Shown here one piece after another: positions 32,734-41,853 of a stretch of 64,000 nt of DNA. Source of the stretch: Chara braunii (lineage: Eukaryota > Streptophyta > Charophyceae > Charales > Characeae); assembly GCA_003427395.1 (NCBI GenBank), contig BFEA01000194.1, positions 715,293-779,292 of the forward strand, written 5' to 3'. Under the pieces are notes generated by a model, which saw nothing but the letters and a program-made list of their open reading frames with translations, ran no database searches and was not told the origin of the DNA. Both the position numbers and the translations under genes were made by a program. Position 1 is the stretch's first letter, and each line of letters begins with the position of its first letter.

Positions 32734-33705
32734 TGACTTGCTGGTTCCAGGTTGCCTGTAGCCTCTCTCTGACGAGGCTGTATTATAGATAGGGACAAAT
32801 TCGTAATTTTGTTTGGCTGAGGGCTAACCGAGAGACCTACCTGTAAGGAAAATTCGTGAGGGACATATTTGTAAATATAGGAAATATGGGCCCAGTACTA
32901 ACTCGAATTTCCTACAACTACCCTAACTGCGAATAGCAGACCCGGGCTACCCCTAGGACAGGCAGGCCCAATGGGCCTACGCTAATAGACGGTCCTATAG
33001 CCTATAGTCGGGTAGGGAGAGGCCCTAGAGGCCAAAACAGAAACGGTACCGGTCGGTCAGTCAGTTCGGTTTAGGTCGTGTCTAGGCTAGTCTAGAGTAT
33101 AGATAGGATGGGAACATCGGTCCTGGGCTTTTTGGTAGTTAACAATTCGTGGTGGAAGTTGCTGCGCACACGGTATCAGGGTGGTTGCTGATTCCGGTGT
33201 GGGAGACGGCGGACATAGCTAGACCTTCGGAGCGCTGACCAGACTCGGGTCAACGCTGTCCGCTCTGACTCTCTGGGAGTCAAAGCGGTCTGGGCTATCA
33301 GAGGTCTGATGCATTGGAGCACGTGGTGCACTGCTGACCCTCCTGAGGAGTAGGGTCCAAGTGGCGATGCAGCCATAGCTGCATCTTCTCAAAGATTATC
33401 ATCGTCTGGACTTCATCTTCATCAGGGACGGTTGGCGCTGAGCTTCTTCCTCATCATCTGAGTGGCGATTGGCTCTGGGAGCGTGTTTCATTTTGGCGCA
33501 GGCCACTAAGTTCGATGTCAGGGTGGCGCTGGGTGTTACCTAGGGTTCTGGGGCTATTTTTAGTTGCTTGCTGTGTGTGGGGTTGAGGCGCTACCCCTCT
33601 GGGGGTAGCGCAACAAGGTTTTGAGGTTATTAAGTGAAAACGATGCTCTGAGTTTAATAAACAGTTGTGAAATTGTGGTTGAGTTGTCATCTCTTTATTG
33701 AGTTC
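32734..33705 (+). repeat. LTR A, 3' copy of the gypsy element
   Basis: Direct copy of 27085-28037, starting at the same TGACTTGCTGG and ending at the same TTGAGTTC-like point. It carries an extra segment around TGTTACCTAGGG near 33534 that is missing from the 5' copy. It abuts LTR B' directly. Confidence 0.85.
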
Positions 33706-33940
33706 TGGTTATGATCACTTGGTTGTCTTCTATAAATGATTGTTGGGATTTGTGTGGAGAGAATTCACTGGGTTGTGTATTTTGTCACTTCGCTCCTCTA
33801 AGTCTTCCTCTGTGTTCCTTTTGTTGGGCGGTGTGACACTCCACTACCTCTCCCCTTCCTTCTGTGCATGTATGGGCGTGTACGGGAGTTCCTGTGAGTG
33901 AGCATTGATAAAATTTCGACGGACAATCATGTTCATAACA
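33706..33940 (+). repeat. LTR B', inverted partner of LTR B
   Basis: This is the reverse complement of 28054-28287, with scattered substitutions and a short indel near the middle. It ends GTTCATAACA, followed by a damaged primer-binding site (CACCAGAGCC). It is therefore a 5' LTR in plus orientation. Confidence 0.8.
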
Positions 33941-34184
33941 CACCAGAGCCAGGCATACCGAAGGTAAAGGCCTGTCATCTTCCCCAAAACACAACACATT
34001 CACACATTGGCTGTATCAGGCCGGAGAGATGACACGTATATGGTAGTTGTCGCGGTATGTAGTGACCCTTCAGCCAGAAGTGTGAGCTCTGTAAAGTACA
34101 CCCGGAAGTAGCGACTGGTTCGTACCACACAAGCAGGCCGAATGTGAGATTGGCGATGCATGATACAACTGGTCAAACAAAAGT

Positions 34185-34525
34185 AGATAGCAGGTAGCCA
34201 ATAACACGTAGGAGATAGCAGATGGCAGATGGCAGATAGCAGATGGCAGATTGCAGACAGCAGATCAGATAGCAGATAGCAGATAGCAGATAACAGTAGC
34301 AAATAGCAGATAGCAAATAGTAGATAAAAGATAGCAGATAGAAGATAGCAGATAGCAGATAGCAGATAGCAGATAGCCGGTAGCAGGTAGCAGATAGGAT
34401 ATAGTAGATGGCAGATAGCACATAGCATATAGCATATAGAAGATAGAAGATAGCAGATAGCAGATAGCAGATAGGAATATCAGATAGCAGATAGCAGATA
34501 GCAATAGTAGATAGCAGGTAGCAGA
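34185..34525 (+). repeat. 7-bp satellite (AGATAGC)n
   Basis: Degenerate tandem copies of AGATAGC run for about 340 bases, with interruptions such as GATGGCA and TAGTAGA. All six frames read as repetitive peptides and are not genes. Confidence 0.95.
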
Positions 34526-34589
34526 TAGTGGAAGGAACCTCGCAGGCGTCTGTGATGAGCTGATCACTCATCGTCAAGCCTGGGCCGAG

Positions 34590-35270
34590 ATGAAGAAGAA
34601 GTCAAAAAGACAGGTGATATTAGCGGATGTCGAAGTTAGTAGAACTAGGATAGGCGCATTAGTGGACTGCGGTTTTACGCGCAACTATATTAGTAGCAAA
34701 GGATTAAAGAAACTTCATCTAGGAATGAAGGTGCTGAAGTTGGAAGAGCCGATTGTAAGCAAACTGACAGAAAACAGAGAAATGAAAGTGGGCAAATTCG
34801 TCGAGTGGGTGACGACATACTTGCGGTTGGAGGGGGAGAGTAAGCAGTGTGAGAAAGTGTTGCATTCTCGGACCCTTCTAGTGGAGGATAGTCTGCCTTT
34901 TGACATCTTACTAGGGACGGATTGGGGAGAGGCCGCGAAGGCCGGTGTGAAGACGGGCAAGCGTGAGTATTGGCTGCCCAGTCCTCAAGTTGGGAAGAAG
35001 AAGATCGGACTCTTCCATGAGTCCGGAGTCCAGTCCACCCTTTCACTGTGTTGCATGAGTGCCCCCGCGTTCGCTTGGAACATGGTCAAGCAAAATATTG
35101 TTGACCAAGTCTTTATTGCATATGTTAGGCCGGTTAGTGAGGAGAAGAAAGAGAGGTTCAATCGCAAAGTTGCGGAAATGCTGCTAGCTATTTATGCGAT
35201 AACACGACCTGGACAAAGGACGAAGCGTCGGGGAATAAGCAAGCGCCCTGGCTACAAAAGTCAGCCATAG
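34590..35270 (+). pseudogene. retropepsin-containing retroelement fragment
   Basis: An open frame of 226 codons contains an aspartic protease fold signature: IGALVDCGFTRNYIS, with DCG in place of DTG/DSG, and about 80 residues later FDILLGTDWG, the hydrophobic-Gly partner motif. It is like the protease in the neighbouring gypsy pol but clearly a different family. There is no RT or integrase after it; the frame ends in a basic tail and is followed by purine-rich DNA and a microsatellite. It is probably a truncated LTR element, perhaps belonging with LTR A3. Confidence 0.65.
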
Positions 35271-35431
35271 CTAGAGTAGTTGGGAAGAGTAAGACAGCGA
35301 CCATAGCCACCCAGAGTGAAGGTTACACCTCGGTTGTATTCATGGTAGATCCTAGGCGAGAGACGGAGAGGGAGAGACTGAGAGCAGTAAGGCAGAGAGG
35401 CCGGAGAATTGAGAAAGAAAGAGAGGAGAGA

Positions 35432-35432
<1 letters not shown>

Positions 35433-35526
<94 letters not shown>
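35433..35526 (+). repeat. compound (TA)n(GA)n microsatellite
   Basis: TA units (35433-35466) pass directly into GA units (to about 35526). The GA tract ends right where LTR A3 begins. Confidence 0.97.
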
Positions 35527-35527
35527 A

Positions 35528-36450
35528 ATGACTTGTTGTTTTCTGGTCGCCTGTAGCCTCTCTCTGTCGAGGTTGTACTATAGGTAGGACAGATTCGTAA
35601 TTTTGTTTGGCTGAGGGTTAACCAAGAGACCTACCTGTGAGGGAAATTCGTGAGGGACATATCTGCAAATTTGGGAAATATGCAGTCCCGGTACTAACAG
35701 AATTCCGTACACCTACCCTAACTGCGAATAGCAGGCCCGGGCTACCCCTAGGATAGAAAGGCTCTGAGGGCCTATTCTGATAGACAGTCCTATAGCCTAT
35801 AGCTGGGTCCGGTAGAGGCCGAGAGGCCGAAACAGAAACGGTACAGGTCTGTCAGTCAGTCCGGTCTAGGTCGAGTCTAGGCTAGTGTAGTATAGATAGG
35901 ATGGGCACATCGGTTCAGGGCTTTTGGCAGTTGGTACCGAGTACATCGCTGCTGTGCTACGCATGAACCGGAAGTGGTGACGACTCAACGTGGAAGAAGA
36001 CAGGCATAGCTAGACCTTCGGAGCTCCGGCCATAGCTGGGACCTGCGCTGTACTCTCCCAGCACGTAGGGGCTGACAGAGGTTTGGGCTATCGAGGTCTG
36101 CTGGAGGCGAGAGAGATTGATGCCCTGCTGGACCCTCCTCCGGAGTGGGGTTCCAGGGTGTTGGCGTTGCAGCCATAGCTGCAGCTTTCTTCCTCAGAGG
36201 TCATCTTGTCAGGGTTTGGTGGCGCTGCTGCAGACTTTCACCCGGGAAGTCTTCCGACAGTTCGTCATCATCAGATACTGTGGCGCTAGTCTTCTTCTTC
36301 ATCCTCTAAGTGGCGCTTGGCCTTAGAGGCCTGTTTCAGGGAGGCACTTCCCTCAGGAGGCTGTATCTGGGTGGCGCTTGATGTTTCAGGGGCTCAGGGG
36401 TGTTACGGGTGTTATTGAGGGTTAGGGAGTGAAGCGTTGCTCAGTTCTAT
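35528..36450 (+). repeat. LTR A3, diverged copy of LTR A
   Basis: It starts CAATGACTTG like the other two copies and follows them in order (GCCTCTCTCTGTCGAGG, GAGACCTACC, ATTCGTGAGGGACATAT, GGGCTACCCCTAGGA), but is much more diverged, especially after 35900. The 3' end is approximate. It may be a solo LTR or the 3' LTR of the fragment at 34590-35270. Confidence 0.75.
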
Positions 36451-36714
36451 GGATGCCGAAAACATTTGTATTTATAGGAAGAAATTTTCTAAGAAAACAG
36501 TTTGAAATTACACATCAGCATTCCCGTGAACATCACACACGCCCATGCAACCCTACATGACTGGAAAGCTAGCTTGTATACATTGCCCAAACTGCAATTC
36601 TGATTAAAAAAAAAAAAAAAAAAAAGTTAGTCTCCTTCTGCCTGATGGTGGCTCTCGGTTTCCTGTTCTTTTCATGCTTGCTGGTGGTAAGCAACCGGAC
36701 CGGTTTCCCGCAGA
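36451..36714. other. no supported gene; poly(A) at 36606-36625
   Basis: A short segment with a 20-bp A-run, possibly the tail of a retrocopy. Nothing else was recognised. Confidence 0.4.
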
Positions 36715-37113
36715 ATATGGGCCTCGCCACACCACTCTTGAAACGGCGAGATTTGTCAAGAGCTGTCAGAAGTTCTCAAGAGTTTTGTTTTCAAGAGTTT
36801 TAGGCCCCTCGCCACACAGCACTCTCGAAAGGGCGATGCTGTTGGACACAGGATGGAAAACGACAGTCATACAGCTTTGTGTTTTTTCGCATGGCATCAG
36901 GATAACGGCCTGACAACTCTTGAAAATGAATATCGATAGTCCCTCAAGGGTTCGGCCAAGGACACTTGGAAACGCACGAGTTGCAGGCTGGGGTTTCCGA
37001 TCTTTCAAGAGTGGTGTGGCGAGGCCCTATAAAGGGGCTGTGTCATTGCAGGCTGGGGTTTCCGATCTTTCAAGAGTGGTGTGGCGAGGCCCTATAAAGG
37101 GGCTGTGTCATTC
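36715..37113. repeat. GGTGTGGCGAGGCC repeat family, second cluster
   Basis: The reverse complement GGCCTCGCCACACCACTC occurs at about 36720. Two forward copies sit in a perfect tandem duplication of 65 bases (from 36981 and 37046), each with CAAGAGTGGTGTGGCGAGG. The phrase CGCCACACAGCACT near 36811 also matches the 11.5-kb cluster. No coding frame is supported. Confidence 0.75.
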
Positions 37114-37305
37114 TTTTTTTTGGGGGGGGGAGAAGAAGAAGAAGAAAAAGAAACTCTTTTTCCCCAAAGTGTATTTTTTCAAACTCTTTTTGTGACTCCC
37201 GCGTAGTTCCCGAACATTAAACCACATTCCCACCTGGAGCCACAGCACTCGCCAAGCCACAGTAGTTCTTTGTATTATTTTCTTTTCTACAATTCTTACA
37301 CATGT

Positions 37306-37378
37306 GCCGTCCTAGCTCAGTTGGTAGAGCGCTAGGCTTTTAACCTAGTGGTCGGGGGTTCGAGTCCCCCGGACGGCG
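37306..37378 (+). tRNA. tRNA-Lys (anticodon TTT)
   Basis: A complete 73-nt cloverleaf. The acceptor stem is GCCGTCC with GGACGGC, fully paired, and the discriminator is G. The D arm is GCTC-AGTTGGTA-GAGC. The anticodon arm is CTAGG-CTTTTAA-CCTAG, with TTT at 37339-37341. The T arm is GGGGG-TTCGAGT-CCCCC. It would read lysine AAA/AAG. The A box (TAGCTCAGTTGG) and B box (GGTTCGAGTCC) are consensus, and no CCA is encoded. A TTTT run lies about 20 bases downstream as a possible pol III terminator. No intron. Confidence 0.95.
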
Positions 37379-37978
37379 GTAGGTTTCCGGAGTGAAAATT
37401 TTCATGGTGCCCCAATTTCCATCTGACAAGTGATTCCCCGACGGTCATGATGTGACCACCCCACGAATAACGAATTTCTCGAAACTGGTGTTCCTCTTTC
37501 TGAAATGTGATTAGAGATTAGGTTAAGCCCGTTTAGGATTTGGCCTCCTTGAAAAAGCTGTTCCACAGCCGCATTTTAGGGTCCTGTATTATGTAGGAGG
37601 GGGCTGTGATTTCTCAAGTAGGTAGTAGGGTAGTCTGAGCTAGTGTAGGAGGTTAAGGTACCCAGCCTCCAAATATATTATGAAAATTGGAATTTGAATT
37701 TCGAGTTGAAAAGAGAAACTGTCCGCTAGGTTGCTGACCTCAGTTGTGGAATTAAGGAACCAGTACCTCCCCAGCTATTGAAGCCAAGCCTGAAATGCCC
37801 AGTGCAGTGTGCGTCCAAAAAAAAACGAACTGGCATGGGTCTCCACTGGCAGGCACCACCAGCCATTTTGTTCCACTATCAGAACCCAGAAAGTTGCGCC
37901 CGTGAACTAGCTGCACATTTGTTTTTCAAGCAGGGAAAGGTATTGCTGGTTTAGTTATTAAAAAAAAAAGCTGTCTGC
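37379..37978. other. no supported gene
   Basis: Mixed sequence between the tRNA gene and LINE2 with no open frame of note. Near 37942 there is a GGTATTGCTGGTTTA phrase resembling the MITE termini. Confidence 0.4.
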
Positions 37979-38226
37979 TCAAAAGAAAAAGAAAGACTGC
38001 TCAGTTGAGATCCTCTCCCGGATTCTGGTTGGTCCTGGAGTAGCAGCTTCCTTCTTGGCAAACTTGCACCCCAGTATGCCATGCACGTGCAACCTCAAGT
38101 CAACCCCCTTCATCCGCTGCTTAAGTATGGACTGGGCAGACATGGAAGTCCTCGGAGAAGAAGACACCCGCCTAGCCAACCCTCCCCATGCAGGAATCCA
38201 ATCTGCCCCCCCAGCCCCAGCTGCTG

Positions 38227-41195
38227 ATGGGTAGGCTCCGAATAGCAACACGTAACGTACGGGGCCTTGGGGACTCCGGGGGGAGACGGAAGGGAAGACG
38301 TTTTAAGGCTTGGATTCACCAGGAGAGACTGGATGTAGTGATGCTGCAGGAGACAAAGTTGTCAGAGTCCAAACTCACCCAACTGCAAGATTGGTGGGCG
38401 GGACCTCAGCTTTGGTCTCCTGCACGGGATTCCAAAGGCGGAGTAGCAATACTCATCCATAGCAGAATTGCCGCACAACTAATCGACTACGACAGCGACG
38501 CGTGGGGTCGCTGGTGTTGGGTCAGGCTGCTGATTGGTGGGATAGACTGGGTCTTTGCTACTATCTACGCCCCGAACGACTCAAGTCAGAGATCCCTGTG
38601 TTTGGACACTCTGCCCCACGTCCTGCCTAAATCTGACCGTTTAGTGATAGGAGGGGATTGGAACCTCATCTGTAGTCCGGGCTTGGACTCTGAATCAGCG
38701 GTAAGAATGACTTCAGACAGAGCCAGATTTCTCAGCTGGAAGGAGCAGTGGGACCTGAAAGATTTGTACAGGGAGCTCTACCCCAACACTTCGGGTTTTA
38801 CTTGGTTTGGCCAGTCGCCCCAGCAGTCAGAGGTGAAACGAAGACTCGACTTTTTTCTGGTCTCAGGGGCAGTCAGGGACAGGGTGATGGACGTGGAAGT
38901 CTTAAACGCCCCTCTGTCAGATCACAAGCCTGTGGTCATGAAGTGTTCGCTAGCAGAAGTGGAAGAAAGGGGCCCAGGGTATCTCCGCTTGAATACCTCA
39001 CTGTTAACAGATGAGGGAATTAAGACATGGGTGGCAGGTTTCTGGGCAGATTGGAAAGCAGCAAGATTGAAGTTTGAAAGTACAGCAGAATGGGTGGACG
39101 AGGGTCTGAGAGTTATCTCTCTGAAGTTAGACTCTTTCTCTCGGATCTCGGCCTTCATTCGCAACAGAGAAGAATCGAGGTTGAAAGTACGGGTGACAGA
39201 GCCTGAAGGAAGACTGGGGGATAACCCAATTTCAGACCTTTTTTGGACCGAAGAAAGAGCCCGAAGATTGCAGGACTTGAAGAGTACCAGGTTAATCAGG
39301 AAAAATGGAGGGCCCAGGTTTTGGAAGTCAAGGGGATTATCTCCTCGGATCGACTGTCCAAAGAAACTTTCAAGCGTCTGCTGCCCCGCAACACCGCTGT
39401 TCAGATGAAAGAGCTGCAGCATCCGTATCTGCTGGGTAAACCAATCGCCTCAGACAACAAGGAAATGTGCAACTACGCAGCTGACTACTTCCAGGACATC
39501 CTGACCACGAGAAGACCTTATGACAGTCTGGACGACAACATGGCACTAAACTCCACAGTCTGGAACAATGTGAAAAGCATGCTGCCGACGGATGGCAGGC
39601 TCCAAATGGACAGGCCAGTAACGGTTGAAGAGCTCACTGAGACCCTAGGAAGCATGGCCCGGGGTAAAGCTCCGAGAGATGATGGGTTGCCAGTGGAGTT
39701 TTTCGCAGCTTGCTGGGAAGTTCTGGCAGGCGATTTGGTCCATCTATTAAACGAAATCAGACAGGGAGGGAGACTCGGGAGGACTATGACAAGAGGGATC
39801 ATCTCCCTGGTGTTCAAGAAGGGAGACCGCAGCGACATCAGAAACTGGAGGCCGATCTCCCTCCTGAACGTGGTTTACAAACTGCTGGCCAAACTACTGT
39901 CAAGACGATTGGGCGACTACTTACCAGGGCTGGTGCAGAGGGACCAAGGTGCCTTTGCGAGAGGAAGATCGATCTTCGAAAATCTGGTAACAGCCATTGA
40001 GGCACTGGAACTGATCGAAATGGAAGAGCTGGACGTGACAGTCCTCCTGCTGGACCTCGAAAAAGCCTTTGACAGAGTGAACTGGACCTTTGTTTTGACT
40101 ACACTGCGGGTTATGGGCTTTGGGGAGTGTTTCTGCAACTGGGTAAAGGTCATGTATGGTCACGCAACTGCAACTGTCTGCGTCAATGGCAGGATCTCAG
40201 AGGAGTTTGACCTGAGAAGATCGTTGCGGCAGGGCTGCCCATTGGCCCCGCTTCTGTGTGTGTTGCACCTGGAACCGCTCTTATGCAACATCCGCTGCCA
40301 CCCCAACATAAGAGGGCTAGACCAGTTAAGTGGATGAAACAGTCGGGTTAAGGTCTTGGCTGAAGGTCGCCTCGGCCTGCTGCTTGAAGCTATCCCAGAT
40401 GACTGGAAACGGCTTCTGGATCCGAAAGGAACATACCCTCTAGGTACCTGGTACATTACTAACTTCGAAGGTACAGAGCAGATCTGCAAACTGGAAAGTT
40501 GGACAGAGGACAACACGAGGAAATTCTGGTTGGAGACGTACAATCGTATGCTCACGAACCTCCCTACTCTATCAAGGGACGGGATACGCCAGCAATACGG
40601 ATTGGCGGAGTTGTGCGAGGTCAGGGTAAGGCCGGTCGCCCCCAAGGAGGAAGGTTTCCCCTTAACCCCGATTGGCGGAGTGGCAGTCCCTACAACACAG
40701 TGGTTGTCAGAGAGAGGTGTAGAGGTAAGAAACATCTACGACAGATATCAGGAGGGAGCATAGACAATGCAGCACCTCTGGTGGGATTGTCAGAGATCTA
40801 GGAAGTGGTGGAGATGGTGGGAATACCACTGGAAGCGATTCGCAGGGAAATCAGACCTGGTGGGACAACGATGGGTTCTCACTGGAAGCCTCCCAATGAA
40901 CTACAAGAACTCAGAGGGATAGGGGTATATTGCGCAGGTGGGAAGGGGGATCATGCTCTGGGTTATCTGGCTAGACAAGAACAGTCTTCAGTTTCAGGGT
41001 ACGAATTTGGAGGAGCAAGCAGCGGAAGCCTTGTTCAAGAAGCTCCTAGCTGGTGTAATCAAAGACGACTGGTCCCGCAAGGTACAACAGGGAGAGCGAG
41101 ATCAGGGGAGGAGGTGGTTTTCCCAAACTTGGGGTCTGGGGTTGGCACACATCTCAACTGAGGGGAATCTGGTGCTGGGGAATTGGTTATGTTGA
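38227..41195 (+). pseudogene. LINE2 ORF2 (endonuclease-reverse transcriptase), broken
   Basis: The frame opens at MGRLRIATRNVRG and keeps the endonuclease motifs LQETK, GGDWN and SDHKPVV; the usual Trp before Asn at the start is Arg. A one-base frameshift near 39280 separates the endonuclease from RT. RT has KAPRDDGLPVE, NWRPISLLN, LLDLEKAFDRVNW and SLRQGCPLAPLL (motif B). It then runs to a stop at 40333-40335 and continues directly into the post-RT region, so motif C (YADD) and the thumb are deleted. Two more stops (40761, about 40920) lie in the C-terminal part, which keeps a HLWWDC half of a zf-RVT finger. Confidence 0.88.
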
Positions 41196-41707
41196 GGTCT
41201 TTCTGGTAGGGTGAACCAGGGCACTCGGTTCTAGTGGGCAGCCACAGTAGACCGCACAGGGAGGGTAAGTCGGTCCCTTGGAACAAGTGTCCACCTGGTC
41301 ACGATAGACGAGGCCTAGGGCCATAGGGTCCAAGAGGTAGACCTAGGACTTTTCAGGAGGAGAGTGTCTGAAACTCCCGGGCGCTTTAGGCAGGGTCTAG
41401 ACTAGGCTAGTATTGTAGGGCTAGCGGTACGTCAGGACTACCTCTAAGTGTGGATTACTAGTTGATAAGACCACTGCTGCAGTTAGTTCAACAGGTGAGT
41501 ATTCTTAGGTGCTTTCAGACGAGGATCAATAGGATGGGCTACTGTGAGTTAGGTATCGTTTAGATGATTGGGGGTGAACTAAGCTAAACCGGCTGATGCT
41601 GCTGGGATAACTCCGGGTTAAATTGTGAGGTCCCCGGCCTCAATTCATTTCATTTGGAATACGAATTGCTGAGTTGTTAAAAAATAATAATTAAAAAAAA
41701 AAAAAAA
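41196..41707 (+). other. LINE2 3' UTR and A-rich tail
   Basis: Non-coding, ending in AATAATAATTA and an A-run. Positions 41608-41650 match the LINE1 3' UTR. Confidence 0.7.
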
Positions 41708-41756
41708 TTTGGATAGTGAAAACTGAGCGTTTGATTTTTTTTATTTTTATTTTTGT

Positions 41757-41853
41757 TAATTTCGACCATTCCTGGATTTGTGTGCCATCATTGCACAGGG
41801 GCCATGCTAATCTTCCCTGTATCATTCCAATTTTAACGGATGTCTCGAAGGAC
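41757..41853 (-). ncRNA. U6 snRNA-like sequence, probable retropseudogene
   Basis: On the minus strand it begins GTCCTTCGAGACATCCG and continues TTAAAATTGGAATGATACAG, GGAAGATTAGCATGG and AATGGTCGAAATT, collinear with plant U6 over its full length with about ten differences. An A-rich stretch with AAAAATAAAAAT follows the 3' end instead of a simple T-run. TATCCAA lies right before the 5' end and again past the tail (about 41709-41715), a candidate target-site duplication. U6 pairs with U4 and U2 in the spliceosome; this copy is more likely a dead retrocopy. Confidence 0.8.

Larger units (their letters stand above)
27085..33705 (+). mobile_element. Ty3/gypsy chromovirus, decayed and mosaic
   Basis: The element has two direct LTRs (A1 and A2) around gag, protease, RT, RNase H, integrase and a chromodomain-like tail in gypsy order. 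A purine-rich tract precedes the 3' LTR. The 5' leader and the gag N-terminus are replaced by a foreign LTR (LTR B, 28054-28287). All ORFs carry stops or frameshifts. The LTRs remain similar, so the insertion is not very old. Confidence 0.9.
37979..41707 (+). mobile_element. LINE2: decayed, probably 5'-truncated L1-type LINE
   Basis: The element consists of a short remnant upstream of ORF2, ORF2 with endonuclease, RT and C-terminal region, a 3' UTR and an A-rich tail (about 41693-41707). The 3' UTR shares CTCCGGGTT and AATTGTGAGGTCC with LINE1, and the proteins share long stretches (for example NWRPIS, RQGC, HLWWDC). The start given here is approximate; ORF1 is lost or unreadable. Confidence 0.85.

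Noticed and set aside
34185-34525. Possible CRISPR-like array
   Set aside because: Units of 7 bp without spacers are a satellite; the window is eukaryotic.
34000-34577. Minus-strand frames rich in CYLLSAI-type repeats
   Set aside because: They are translations of the 7-bp (AGATAGC)n satellite in three registers; no non-repetitive sequence supports a gene.
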